Origin: Acidobacteriaceae bacterium
GTDB lineage: Bacteria; Acidobacteriota; Terriglobia; Terriglobales; Acidobacteriaceae
DNA: 64,000 bases
Assembly (NCBI GenBank): GCA_003134995.1
Contig: PLDC01000011.1
Span: 100,105 to 164,104 of the forward strand
Direction: 5' to 3'
Every line of letters begins with the position of its first letter. Position 1 is the stretch's first letter. Made by a program: the position numbers and the translations under genes. Shown here piece by piece: positions 16,578 through 25,940 of this stretch. The notes below the pieces were generated by a model. It was not told the origin of the DNA. It saw only the letters and a list, made by a program, of their open reading frames with translations, and ran no database searches.

Positions 16578-19500
16578 TCAGAAATAAAACTTCAATGCGA
16601 ACTGAATCTGACGAGGCGGGCGCGCTGCCAGCGGGAAGCCGAAGCCGGGCTGGCCAAGCTCCAGTGGAGTGGGCTCCGCGCTGATCGCGCCGAACTGTCC
16701 GAACAAATAATTTACATGATTGAGAATGTTGAAGAATTCCGCGCGGAATTCGAATTTCTTCTGTTCGCTGATGGGGAATTGCTTCATCACAGCAGTGTCC
16801 CAGGTCTTGTATCCCGGACCTTCGATGATGTTGCGTCCGGCGTTGCCAAAGGTTCCGAGGTTCGTGTTGTCGGCAAAAGCGCAGGTGTTGAAGAGCGTTC
16901 CTGGGGCACACGGCTTGGCGTTAGGATTGCCAACCAAATTAGGGCGCGAGCAATAGTAGCCCACGGTGCCGCCGCAATCTCCGCCGGAGACGTCGTTAAT
17001 ATCCGTGGCGGTGTAGTAATTGCCGGTGGCGGCCGAAGCGACGCCTGAGATTTGCCAGTTGCCAATAATCTGATTCACAGCGCCGGTTGCGCCTGCGGCG
17101 AACCTGCGTCCGCGACCGAATGGCAAGTCGTAGACGTAACTGAATACGAGGCGCTGGCGAACATCGAAGTCGGAATTGCCGTAGTTCGCCTGGGGAAATC
17201 GCTGGTCCTGGAAATCTCCGTTGTTCACCGAGCCCAGGCTGGCGCTGGACGCGTTGTCGAGCGCGTGCGCCCAGGTATAAGCAAGTTCGTACTGGAGCCC
17301 GTGCGAGTAACGCTTCTCAAGCCGAGCCTGCAATGAATCGTAATTCGAAAACGTATTCGAACGGAAAGTGTCGATGGCGACATCGAGCGCAGGATTGCAA
17401 TTGCTCGCGTCCGCATAGTTATTCGCAGGATTCAGATCGCATGGTCCGGCAGCTCCGGGCCAATTATTATTCTGCGCGGGACGCCGCGGTGCCGTTGGAA
17501 GCGAGTCGGTACCAACGACGGGAACGGCTTGATTGCCGTTGTAGAACGCGAAGAGCTTCAGTCCGCGCGACCCACCGTAAGAAATTTCAAGAACAGTGTC
17601 GGAGGGAAGCTGATATTCGAAACCGAGATGCCACTGCTGAGTGTAGGGCGTGACCAGACGCGGGTCGAGCGAGTAGAGCTCAGGCGAGTTCGGGTCGCTG
17701 AGCGATTGCGAGGGAAAGCCCTGCGACAAAACGTTAAGCGGCAGGCCTCCGTTATTCGTGGCTGAGATTGAGCAATCTGTCTGCGATGAATTTGCGGTTG
17801 GCGCGGTGCAAGGAGTGTTGAACGCCTCTGAAGACAAGAACGGAGGATTGAAGCCGGGACTGGGATTCGAGAACGGGCCGTTTTCCTGCCCGCCATAAAA
17901 AATGCCATAACCGCCGCGGAAAACGAGCTTGCCCGAGATTTGGTAGGCCAGTCCGACGCGCGGCGCGAAATTATTGAGATCAGGACTGATGATTCCAGAA
18001 GTGCCAGTGTCCTGAATGGCAAGTTCGGTGCCGAGCGTGGGCGTCAGAGGCGTAGTTTGCCCATGCGGAGCAATCAGCGAGAGCGTGTTGAAATTGAACG
18101 TGGCTTGGTGATTGTTGGCCTCTTTGATCGTGGTGAAGAGTTCGTAGCGCAGGCCGAGGTTCAATGTGAGGCGCGAAGTTGCTTTGAAATCGTCGAGCGC
18201 ATAGATCGCGTAAATCTGCCGGTTGTAAATAATATTCGGGGTCACACTGGTGATCGACCCGCCATCGCTAATTCCCTGCATGAAACTGGCGAAGGCCTCG
18301 CCGCCGGTGCCGGGAGCCGCGAGATTGTCGTTGATAAGGAAGTTGCCGCCGAAGTCCATTGCGCCGCGCGCGGCGGCCGGTTCGAGGATGGTGAATTGCT
18401 CGAACCGAAGTTCGCCGCCGAACTTCGCGGCGTGGCGTCCGTGAACCCAGCTCAGATTGTCGGTAAAAACGTAGCTGTGCTGGTGCTCGATAGCCGGCAA
18501 GTATTCCGACGCGCCAATGGCTGCGGTGCCATCCCCAAAACTAAGATAAGGCAGGCCGCCGATGTTCTGGCCCGCCTCGAACGGAACTCCGGGGAAAGGA
18601 ATGGCGAGCTGTGCCGAAACGTTTTGGTTGGAATACAGGTTGTAGCGATGCGAACTCAGGTGATTGAGACCGAAGCGGAATTCGTTGATCAGATTATTGC
18701 GAAATGTATGGATCTCACTGGCGGCCAGGCCCTCCGCTGTGTTGTTGCTGGTGCCATCTTGAAAACTACCGCCGTCGAGCACGTTGCTGAATGGCGAAGG
18801 AAGAAAGTTACTGTCGTTGCCGTAACTGAAGCGGGCGAAAAAATTATCTTTGGCGCTGATGGTCTGGTCGATGCGAATGTCGAACTTGTTTTCCGTCTCG
18901 CTGCGTTCAGGATCAGAGAGGTAATTGCCCGCGGCAAGAAAAGTACTAACGTTAACGTTGGGCGCGGGAAATAAATTTGCCAGCTCCTGTGCCAGCGGAT
19001 CGATTGCCGTATTTGTGCCGCTGTTACCCTGGAAGATGTTCGTCGGTCCCCCAGCGGAGGTAGTGCCGATGGGAGAACTGCAACCCGCGCCGCCGTTTGC
19101 CGAGTTAGTCTGCGCCAGAAGTGGATTAAATATCTCTCCCTGATAAGTCGGATTCCCGCTGCAGTCGACTATGCCCGGGATTGGGCTACTGAGTTGAAGA
19201 AACGAAGAAAAATCTCCGCTGACTTCGGCGGGCGTAGGAACCGTGGAGAGTTGAGGCAGTGCCTGACGAATGCGAAGGCCTTCGTAATCCCCGAAGAAAA
19301 ACAGTTTGTTTTTGACGACGGGGCCTCCCAGCGTAAAGCCGAACTGGTTTTGCTTATAGGGCTGCTGGCCGAAGAGGTCAAAGGCATTGATGGCGTCGAA
19401 TTTGTCGTTGCGCAAAAACTCCCAGAGATCGCCGTGGAACTGGTTGCTGCCAGACTTGATGACGGCGTTCATGATCGCGCCGTTGCCGCGGCCGAATTCC

Positions 19501-20207
19501 GCGCTGTAGGAATTGGTTTCGACCTTGAACTCGGCGATGGCATCCACTGCGGGCTGCACCACGTAAGCCGCGCCGTTGAGCACGTCGCCAAGATTCGCGT
19601 TGTTATCGATGCCGTCGAGCAGAAAGTTATTTTGCAGAGAGCGAGCGCCGTTCGAACTGAACCCGTAAGAAGTTTCGACGCGCGAACCCGGCTCGGCGGC
19701 GGCGACGCCCGCGCCCAGTAGAGCGAGTTGCGCATAGTTGCGTCCATTCAACGGAAGCGCGTTGATGCGGCGGCTGTCCACCACCTGCCCGAGGTCGGAG
19801 GTTTCGGTTTCGAGTTGAGTACCCTCGGCGTTGACGGTCACGGTCTCCGTTGCCTTGCCGGGTTCCAGCTTCAGGTCCACGCTCACGCGATCCTGAATGT
19901 TCAGTTCCACCGGGCCAGCAATGGCCTTCTTGAATCCTTGCCTCTCGACGGTAACGGTGTAATGGCCAATCTTGAGCGGGCCGGCAACGTACTCTCCTTC
20001 GTGATTTGTGGAGAGCGTTAGCTGAGTGCCGTGATCAATATCCGTCACAGTAACCTTGGCATCGGCGACCACTGCGCCGGAAGAATCGCGCACCACACCC
20101 ACAATGGCGCCAGCATCTTTCTGCGCCCACAGTGGCGCTGCAATGCTCATGGCTGCAACGAGTACAACGGCCCCAAAAATTTGTCGAGTATAGAAAGGAA
20201 TGGGCAT
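16578..20207 (-). CDS. TonB-dependent receptor with N-terminal carboxypeptidase-regulatory domain
   Basis: The 1209-residue outer-membrane protein has a signal peptide (residues 1-28, ending LWAQ), a carboxypeptidase-regulatory beta-sandwich (about residues 32-115), a plug domain (about 120-260, with INALPLNGRNYAQL) and a long beta-barrel ending in an aromatic residue (FALKFYF). This Oar-like form is expanded in Acidobacteria and usually imports oligosaccharides or binds peptides, powered by TonB-ExbBD. The start is supported by AGGAGA eight bases upstream. It lies beside a GatZ-type protein, GH36 enzyme and AgaS-type isomerase, so a galactosaminide or galactoside ligand is a reasonable guess. 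Confidence 0.9.
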   Translation of the reverse strand: MPIPFYTRQIFGAVVLVAAMSIAAPLWAQKDAGAIVGVVRDSSGAVVADAKVTVTDIDHGTQLTLSTNHEGEYVAGPLKIGHYTVTVERQGFKKAIAGPVELNIQDRVSVDLKLEPGKATETVTVNAEGTQLETETSDLGQVVDSRRINALPLNGRNYAQLALLGAGVAAAEPGSRVETSYGFSSNGARSLQNNFLLDGIDNNANLGDVLNGAAYVVQPAVDAIAEFKVETNSYSAEFGRGNGAIMNAVIKSGSNQFHGDLWEFLRNDKFDAINAFDLFGQQPYKQNQFGFTLGGPVVKNKLFFFGDYEGLRIRQALPQLSTVPTPAEVSGDFSSFLQLSSPIPGIVDCSGNPTYQGEIFNPLLAQTNSANGGAGCSSPIGTTSAGGPTNIFQGNSGTNTAIDPLAQELANLFPAPNVNVSTFLAAGNYLSDPERSETENKFDIRIDQTISAKDNFFARFSYGNDSNFLPSPFSNVLDGGSFQDGTSNNTAEGLAASEIHTFRNNLINEFRFGLNHLSSHRYNLYSNQNVSAQLAIPFPGVPFEAGQNIGGLPYLSFGDGTAAIGASEYLPAIEHQHSYVFTDNLSWVHGRHAAKFGGELRFEQFTILEPAAARGAMDFGGNFLINDNLAAPGTGGEAFASFMQGISDGGSITSVTPNIIYNRQIYAIYALDDFKATSRLTLNLGLRYELFTTIKEANNHQATFNFNTLSLIAPHGQTTPLTPTLGTELAIQDTGTSGIISPDLNNFAPRVGLAYQISGKLVFRGGYGIFYGGQENGPFSNPSPGFNPPFLSSEAFNTPCTAPTANSSQTDCSISATNNGGLPLNVLSQGFPSQSLSDPNSPELYSLDPRLVTPYTQQWHLGFEYQLPSDTVLEISYGGSRGLKLFAFYNGNQAVPVVGTDSLPTAPRRPAQNNNWPGAAGPCDLNPANNYADASNCNPALDVAIDTFRSNTFSNYDSLQARLEKRYSHGLQYELAYTWAHALDNASSASLGSVNNGDFQDQRFPQANYGNSDFDVRQRLVFSYVYDLPFGRGRRFAAGATGAVNQIIGNWQISGVASAATGNYYTATDINDVSGGDCGGTVGYYCSRPNLVGNPNAKPCAPGTLFNTCAFADNTNLGTFGNAGRNIIEGPGYKTWDTAVMKQFPISEQKKFEFRAEFFNILNHVNYLFGQFGAISAEPTPLELGQPGFGFPLAARPPRQIQFALKFYF

Positions 20208-20339
20208 AGGACAAGTCTCCTGAGCTGAATGAAAGCCGCGAGGCTGCTGTGAAATATTACGAACGATTACTTTTACTTGCGTTTCATGGCCTTTGTCAAC
20301 TGGGATATTCAGATCGGAAGCATCTTGAAAGTGATTTGC

Positions 20340-21680
20340 CTACTTCTTCATCCCACATGCCGCCGCGTAAGTTCGCAGCACCAGCTGAATGTGGTATCGA
20401 ATGATCGCCTTTCCGGTCTGCTCGATCTGTCCCGCTCGAATCGCAACGTATTCTCGGGGTAGGAACTGGCTGACGAGTGTCAGGGGAAATGTGTGCGTTT
20501 CGAGGTTGCTGAGCAGGCGTTCGATCTCCGCTTGCACAGCGGGTTCGTGCCAGTAGTAGCGGCAGCGGTCGCTGTAACTGTAGGCCCGCGCGAGGCGTAA
20601 GTGGTTTTTATTCCCGGCATAGTAGGAGCGCCAGTCAATAGGTTGCCGCCGCATAGCCTGATCGAGAGCTTCCCGAACGCGCGATAGCTTACTGCTTTTG
20701 CTCCCGCCAAGCAGTTCTCTTTCGATCGCGCTCAAGGCGAAGACAGCCTCGCGAAACGCGAAGGTTAACCACGGGCCCACTTTCAGAATAGCGAAGTGAC
20801 CTTCGACCATTTGCGCGAGAGCGGCAGGAGATTGGTAATCCGTTGAGTGCGCCTCATAAACGAGCGCAGGGCTGCGTGGCAATGCTGCTGAGAGTGATTG
20901 CGCCCGCTCGGGATCGAAGTCAATTACAAAGTCGTTTCCAAACTCAACTCCGGGCTGCACGACGATGCCAATCACACGTTGCCAGGCCGCCGATAAGTCT
21001 TTGTGTTCAAAAGCGCGCCGAAAAATTTGCAGAGTCTCATTGAGGTTGTCGACCGTAGTTATGACGGGAGGTTCGCCGGCAGCCAACTCGCCGCCCGGGA
21101 CTGGCACCTCGGTTCCGATGACATACAGAGGAGCGGCCGCGCTGCGCGGCAAATCCTTCAGTGCTTGCTCAGCAGCCTCGCAAAGCATGGCTGCCCGCTC
21201 CGCGACGATGTTTTCGGGGACGATTTTTCCATCACCAACGCATGCCATGCTCGCATCCAGATGGATTTTTCCGTATCCGGCGAGCACACAGGCTCGGACT
21301 AGGTCGACAGCCTTTTTCAAAGCGCGACCCGATGCCTCGGCTCTCCACGGAAATGGACCGAGATGATCCCCGCCCAGCAATATTCGATCTTTTGGGAGCC
21401 CGATGCGCCGCGCCGCGGAATGAACAAAATCTGCGAACTGGGATGGCGTCTGCCCCGTGTAACCGCCGAGTTGATTTACCTGGCTGGAAGTAGACTCGAC
21501 AAGAAGCAGGGAATCGTCTTCGAGGGCCTGATGGATCACCGCATCGATGACCCAGGGATGCGCGGAGCAGACCGCGTAGACTCCGCCCTTACCCGAGGCG
21601 CGATTGCTCTTCACAATATTTTGCAACTCGGCGCTGGAACTTCGGCGCAGAATCTCCGGGTTTGAATCTCGTTTCTTCAA
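20340..21680 (-). CDS. GatZ/KbaZ (AgaZ)-type tagatose-1,6-bisphosphate aldolase subunit
   Basis: The product has about 446 residues. Family segments include VYAVCSAHPWVIDA, LLLVESTSSQVNQLGGYTG, RILLGGDHLGP (near residue 100) and LVYEAHSTDYQSP. These proteins stabilise the class II aldolase GatY/KbaY or are annotated as tagatose-6-phosphate kinases in galactitol, galactosamine and N-acetylgalactosamine pathways. I chose TTG 21680, preceded by GAGGGA, because the reading frame upstream (to 21782) extends beyond the family's usual 420-430 residues. No GatY-type catalytic subunit lies in the window. Confidence 0.87.
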   Translation of the reverse strand: MKKRDSNPEILRRSSSAELQNIVKSNRASGKGGVYAVCSAHPWVIDAVIHQALEDDSLLLVESTSSQVNQLGGYTGQTPSQFADFVHSAARRIGLPKDRILLGGDHLGPFPWRAEASGRALKKAVDLVRACVLAGYGKIHLDASMACVGDGKIVPENIVAERAAMLCEAAEQALKDLPRSAAAPLYVIGTEVPVPGGELAAGEPPVITTVDNLNETLQIFRRAFEHKDLSAAWQRVIGIVVQPGVEFGNDFVIDFDPERAQSLSAALPRSPALVYEAHSTDYQSPAALAQMVEGHFAILKVGPWLTFAFREAVFALSAIERELLGGSKSSKLSRVREALDQAMRRQPIDWRSYYAGNKNHLRLARAYSYSDRCRYYWHEPAVQAEIERLLSNLETHTFPLTLVSQFLPREYVAIRAGQIEQTGKAIIRYHIQLVLRTYAAACGMKK

Positions 21681-21795
21681 GAGTCGTCCCTCAAACTCGC
21701 GACAGTTTGTTGCGGATAGGTTGATGCGCACATTATGAACTCGGAAGTGCTCGCGCAATCGAATTCTTGACAACGCCTGCAATTAGAAAGTAAAA

Positions 21796-21821
21796 CGAAT
21801 TAATTCGCAATATTTCGCAAT
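21796..21821. promoter_or_regulatory. Candidate operator between the GatZ and GH36 genes
   Basis: A perfect 12-base palindrome CGAATTAATTCG (21796-21807) overlaps a direct repeat TTCGCAA (21804-21810, 21814-21820) with 10-base spacing, one helical turn. The sequence TATTTCGCAAT (21811-21821) matches 10 of 11 bases in the AgaS-gene promoter (25883-25893). A DeoR-family regulator encoded nearby is the natural candidate to bind. Confidence 0.5.
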
Positions 21822-21886
21822 CGCGGCAGCAGCTCCGCGATGTGGGATATGACGAGAGATATCATAAGAGCGAGGTGTGGGAACCC

Positions 21887-23983
21887 ATGATCACGCGCCG
21901 GCAAGCTTTGGCTCAAACCTGCTGTGCGTTGCTCGGCCTAGCCCTACCTCGCTGGTGCTCAGCGCAGAACGGTCTTGCCGACAATTCTAGTTCCGCCACG
22001 CCCGACGGTTCCCCTGATCTTGAGATCGAAAGTTCGGTTTTGCGGATTGAGTTCGACCGTAGGATGCGCGGCCGCGTAGTTGCCTTGATGGGCCCAGAGC
22101 CGAAAATTCTGGCTCCGTTTTCTGCATCGGAAACGCTGACCGGAGTTCGCACATGGAGCGACTTTGCCCTTACTGCGAGCCACCACGAACATGTTACCGA
22201 CGCGTTCGGTGCGGGCGAGCGACTGTCCTTGACTGGCAAGTCCGGCGACTTGCGCAAGGATGTGTCGGTCACGATTTATTCTGAGTTTCCCTCCTTCGCC
22301 ATCTTTGAGGTTGCGTATACGAATGAAGGTGCAGCTCCAATTGCAATTCGCAGCTGGGCCAACCATAAATATTCGCTGAGCGCTGTGGGGGCCGCGCACG
22401 GACCAGCTTTCTGGTCTTACCAGAGCGGCTCATACGAGAAGCGGCCGGATTGGGTGCTTCCGTTGCGCGCCGGATTCAGTCAGAACAATTTTCTCGGTAT
22501 GAATGCCAGCGACTATGGCGGTGGTACTCCCGTGATCGATGTGTGGCGCAAAGACCTTGGACTCGCGGTCGGCCACCTTGAGCCTGGGCCGCGGCTTATC
22601 TCACTCCCAGTTTCCATGCCCGACGCGAGTCATGCTCATGTGGCGGTCCATGGCACGCACAAGCGAAACCTGGATCCGGGTGAGACTTTCCATACTCTTC
22701 GCACTTTTGTGTCGGTGCATCAGGGGGACTACTTTCGCACGCTCGCCGAATATCGCCGCCTGATGGCGCGGCAGGGATTTCAAATGGCTTCTGCGCCCGA
22801 CAGCGCCTACGGCCCGATCTGGTGTGCGTGGGGCTATGGCCGCTCGGTAAAACTGAAACAGGTTTACGACACGCTGCCGACGGTCAAGAAGATGGGATTC
22901 TCGTGGGTCACGCTGGACGATGGCTGGCAGAATAACTACGGCGATTGGAATCTCGACGCCAAGAAGTTTCCGCATGGCGACGCGGACATGAAAGCGCTTG
23001 TAGATCGCGTGCATGATGAGGGATTCAAAGCGCAGTTGTGGTGGTCGCCGCTGAGCGCGGTCGCGGCTTCGCAGGTGCTCAAGAATCATCCTGACTTTCT
23101 TCTGTTGAATCGCGATGGATCACGGCGGAAGATCTCGTGGTGGAATTCGTTTTATCTTTGCCCGGCTGATAAAGACGTTGTGGAATATCACAAGGCGCTC
23201 GTGCGGAAGATCCTCGGCGAGTGGGGATACGACGGGCTGAAACTTGATGGCCAGCACATGAACGCCGTTCCGCCTTGCTACAATCCCGCGCATTATCACA
23301 AGCGTCCGGAGGATTCGGTTGAGGCGCTGCCTGATTTCTTCAAGGAGCTTTACGAAACTGCGCGCAGCGTGAAGCCGGATGCGATGGTGGAGTTCTGTCC
23401 GTGCGGCACCGGCTACTCGTTCTTCACGATGCCGCAGTTCAATATGTCGGTCGCGTCCGATCCGGAAAGTTCGTTTCAGGTTCGTTCCAAAGGAAAGACG
23501 TTGAAGGCGCTGATGGGAGATAACATTCCCTACTTTGGCGATCACGTTGAGTTGAGCGACGGGGCGACTGATTTCGCATCGACTGTTGGCGTGGGCGGAG
23601 TTGTTGGAACGCAATTCGTGCTGCCGAATCTGGTCACGAGACACGACAAGTTTGACCTCACGCCACAGCGCGAGAAGGTCTTTGAGAAGTGGCTGACGAT
23701 TTACAAAGACAAGATGCTGTCGCGAGGCGAGTATTTGGGAGATCTTTACGACATTGGGTTCGATCGTCCGGAGGCGCATGTTATCCGCAAAGGCGGCGAA
23801 CTTTACTATGCGTTCTTTGCCCGCACGTGGAGCGGGCCGATTGAGTTGCGCGGACTTGAGGACCGCGCCTATCGCGTCGTCGATTATGTGAATGACAAAG
23901 ATCTCGGAAGCGTACGCGGCCCAAAGGCTACAATTGCCGCGGAGTTCCATCAACATCTGCTCGTCGAGGCTCGGCCCGCGTAA
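21887..23983 (+). CDS. GH36-type alpha-galactosidase (or alpha-N-acetylgalactosaminidase), exported
   Basis: The product has 698 residues. The N-terminus MITRRQALAQTCCALLGLAL has a twin-arginine-like pair, suggesting Tat export; cleavage would fall after CSAQ. A beta-sandwich domain (about 40-310) precedes a (beta/alpha)8 barrel. The predicted nucleophile is Asp454 in LKLDGQ, and the acid/base is the aspartate in ASDPESS near residue 525; WVTLDDGWQ is another GH36/27 mark. It would release terminal alpha-linked galactose or N-acetylgalactosamine. The DeoR gene follows 14 bases later, so the two form an operon. ATG 21887 is favoured over GTG 21842 by the signal sequence. Confidence 0.87.
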   Translation: MITRRQALAQTCCALLGLALPRWCSAQNGLADNSSSATPDGSPDLEIESSVLRIEFDRRMRGRVVALMGPEPKILAPFSASETLTGVRTWSDFALTASHHEHVTDAFGAGERLSLTGKSGDLRKDVSVTIYSEFPSFAIFEVAYTNEGAAPIAIRSWANHKYSLSAVGAAHGPAFWSYQSGSYEKRPDWVLPLRAGFSQNNFLGMNASDYGGGTPVIDVWRKDLGLAVGHLEPGPRLISLPVSMPDASHAHVAVHGTHKRNLDPGETFHTLRTFVSVHQGDYFRTLAEYRRLMARQGFQMASAPDSAYGPIWCAWGYGRSVKLKQVYDTLPTVKKMGFSWVTLDDGWQNNYGDWNLDAKKFPHGDADMKALVDRVHDEGFKAQLWWSPLSAVAASQVLKNHPDFLLLNRDGSRRKISWWNSFYLCPADKDVVEYHKALVRKILGEWGYDGLKLDGQHMNAVPPCYNPAHYHKRPEDSVEALPDFFKELYETARSVKPDAMVEFCPCGTGYSFFTMPQFNMSVASDPESSFQVRSKGKTLKALMGDNIPYFGDHVELSDGATDFASTVGVGGVVGTQFVLPNLVTRHDKFDLTPQREKVFEKWLTIYKDKMLSRGEYLGDLYDIGFDRPEAHVIRKGGELYYAFFARTWSGPIELRGLEDRAYRVVDYVNDKDLGSVRGPKATIAAEFHQHLLVEARPA

Positions 23984-23997
23984 GCGAGGATGAACGA

Positions 23998-24759
23998 ATG
24001 CTAAGCGAAGAACGGCAAAGAGCGATCCTCGAGCTACTGCATCGCGACGGGCGCGTGCTGGTCATCGATCTCGCCAGGCAGTTCCATACTTCGCAGGTCA
24101 CGATCCGCAAAGACCTGGAGATTCTGCATGTCAAAGGCCGCGTTCATCGCACTCATGGGGGAGCGCTGCCAGCGAGCGACGGAGCTCTCGAAGATCCCAC
24201 GCTGCGAGAAAAGGAAAAGCTGCATCGCAAGGAGAAGTTGCAGATCGCCGCCGCTGCCGCGCGCATGGTGACGGAAGGGCAAGTCGTCATTCTCGATTCC
24301 GGCACTACGACCACCGCCATCGCGCGCGCCCTGCGCAACCATCAGCACACCACCATCATTACCAACGCGGTGAACATCGCCGCTGAACTTTCTGGATCCG
24401 CGCTGGAAGTGATTCTTACCGGCGGCAGTCTTAGAAAGAACTCGTTTTCTCTGGTCGGTCCCATCGCCGAAGAGACGCTGCACAAATTGCATGCCGACAT
24501 TCTGTTTCTGGGAGTCGATGGATTCGATGTGCAGTATGGGCTTAGCACTCCTAACCTCTTGGAGTCGAAGGTGAACCGCGCGATGATCGAGATCTCGAAG
24601 ACGACCGTCGCGGTTTGCGATTCCAGTAAATTTGGGAAGCGCAGCCTTTCGTTGATCGCTCCTACTTCTTCTCTGCATCATGTGATCACCGACTCGAACA
24701 TTCCCAAGGCGGCTTTGAGCGCGCTGAAAAAGTCCGGAGTTGCGGTCACGATTGCGTGA
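23998..24759 (+). CDS. DeoR/GlpR-family transcriptional regulator
   Basis: The product has 253 residues. The N-terminal winged helix (residues 5-60, with FHTSQVTIRKDLEILHVKGR and THGGA) is the DeoR signature. The C-terminal domain senses a phosphorylated sugar (VILDSGTTTTAIA near residue 97, TGGSLRKNSFSLVGP near residue 140). These are usually repressors released by a sugar phosphate from the pathway they control. Context makes it AgaR-like, controlling the GH36, GatZ, kinase and isomerase genes. It converges with, and overlaps by 14 bases, the kinase gene. Confidence 0.92.
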   Translation: MLSEERQRAILELLHRDGRVLVIDLARQFHTSQVTIRKDLEILHVKGRVHRTHGGALPASDGALEDPTLREKEKLHRKEKLQIAAAAARMVTEGQVVILDSGTTTTAIARALRNHQHTTIITNAVNIAAELSGSALEVILTGGSLRKNSFSLVGPIAEETLHKLHADILFLGVDGFDVQYGLSTPNLLESKVNRAMIEISKTTVAVCDSSKFGKRSLSLIAPTSSLHHVITDSNIPKAALSALKKSGVAVTIA

Positions 24760-25711
24760 CGCCCTTGCGTCGCAGGAATTTCTCTAGACTCTTCAAGTCG
24801 GGCTGGCCGGCTGTGCCTCCTACCTGTTGCGTGGATAGGGCGCCGCAGGCGTTGCCTTCGACCAGGCATCCGTGGAGATTGCGGCCGCAGAGGAAGGCGT
24901 GGACGAAGCCTGCCGCGAAGGAGTCTCCGGCGCCGGTTGTGTCTACGGGGCGAACCTTGAACGGCGGCGCGGAGACTACCTGGCCGTCGGCCGCGGCGAT
25001 GGCTCCGCGGGGGCCTAGCTTGACTACTACGCAGGGCGCTCTTTCGGCTAACTGCTGGAGCGCTTCGCGGACATTTTTCTTCCTCGTGAGATGAAGCGCT
25101 TCATCCTGATTGATAAAAAGAATGGTGGCTTCATCGACCACGCGCCAAACGTCGGGGCCCCACGATGACATGGGGTCTGAGTTGGGATCGAACGACGTGG
25201 TTAGGCCCAGCTTTCTGGCCCGGCGCAGAATTTGCGGGAAGGCCGGGCGCAGAGCTGTTTGCAGAAAGAAGGAAGTCATGTGCAGGTGGCTGTGTCCGCG
25301 CAGGGCTCGCAGATCGAGATCTTTTTGGCGCAGCTCGGAGATTGCTCCGAGGACTGTTACGAGGGCGCGATCTTTGCGCGTGCTTAGCGAAATGGTTACG
25401 CCTGTTTTTGACGTGGGAACGGTGGACACATTCTTCGTGGAGATGCCGGCCTTTTGAAGGGCATTCAGGCAGAAACTTCCGTAGTCGTCGTCTCCTACTT
25501 TGCTGAAGAAGCTTACGGGATGGCCCAGGCGGGCTGCTCCACAGGCGAAGATTGCGGAGGCGCTGCCTAGGACTGTCTGGAAATCTTCGGCTAGGACTTC
25601 TTGGCCCAGGACTGGGGCGGAGGTTAGTCCGCTGGCGATCAGGTCTACGTTCAGTTCGCCGATTACGGCGACTGCGCGCGCTCGTTGCTGCTGCATTTTT
25701 TCATTCCGCAT
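24746..25711 (-). CDS. PfkB-family carbohydrate kinase
   Basis: The product has 321 residues. The PfkB signatures are the N-terminal GELNVDLIASG, the glycine-rich FFSKVGDDDYG and the C-terminal anion hole with catalytic aspartate, DTTGAGDSFAAGF near residue 240. The family phosphorylates sugars such as fructose-1-P, tagatose-6-P, ribose or hexosamines. In this locus tagatose-6-phosphate or N-acetylgalactosamine is the likely substrate, by context only. Its 3' end overlaps the DeoR gene on the opposite strand. Confidence 0.88.
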   Translation of the reverse strand: MRNEKMQQQRARAVAVIGELNVDLIASGLTSAPVLGQEVLAEDFQTVLGSASAIFACGAARLGHPVSFFSKVGDDDYGSFCLNALQKAGISTKNVSTVPTSKTGVTISLSTRKDRALVTVLGAISELRQKDLDLRALRGHSHLHMTSFFLQTALRPAFPQILRRARKLGLTTSFDPNSDPMSSWGPDVWRVVDEATILFINQDEALHLTRKKNVREALQQLAERAPCVVVKLGPRGAIAAADGQVVSAPPFKVRPVDTTGAGDSFAAGFVHAFLCGRNLHGCLVEGNACGALSTQQVGGTAGQPDLKSLEKFLRRKGVTQS

Positions 25712-25740
25712 GCTTAGCCTGCTGGCTTTCTGCTCAGAGT

Positions 25741-25785
25741 CCGCCTCGCTTGGCTCGGTGGGACAGCCGAGGCGGCTGTTCCCAC
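25741..25785. repeat. Palindromic intergenic repeat CCGCCTCG...CGAGGCGG
   Basis: Two nested pairings are seen: CCGCCTCG (25741-25748) with CGAGGCGG (25768-25775), and GTGGGACAGCC with GGCTGTTCCCAC. It lies between the divergent kinase and isomerase genes, immediately behind the kinase start. Confidence 0.6.
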
Positions 25786-25842
25786 ATGACTATTGCAGGT
25801 GATCCTTAAGGCACAACTGCTAATTTCGGATGTTTGATGCGG

Positions 25843-25893
25843 TTTCGTTTTGTTGCTATATTTGTTGCTAAACATTTCTATATATTTCGCGAT
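25843..25893. promoter_or_regulatory. Candidate operator region before the AgaS-type gene
   Basis: TTTCGTTTTGTTGC (25843-25856) resembles the published AgaR-type TTTC/TTT direct-repeat operator. A perfect 10-base direct repeat TTTGTTGCTA occurs at 25849-25858 and 25861-25870 (period 12). TATTTCGCGAT (25883-25893) matches the motif at 21811-21821. Together these suggest DeoR-family control of this promoter. Confidence 0.5.
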
Positions 25894-25940
25894 GGCTCAC
25901 CAGTATATTGCAGTAGGATGCGCGTTAGGAAGGAGTGAGA

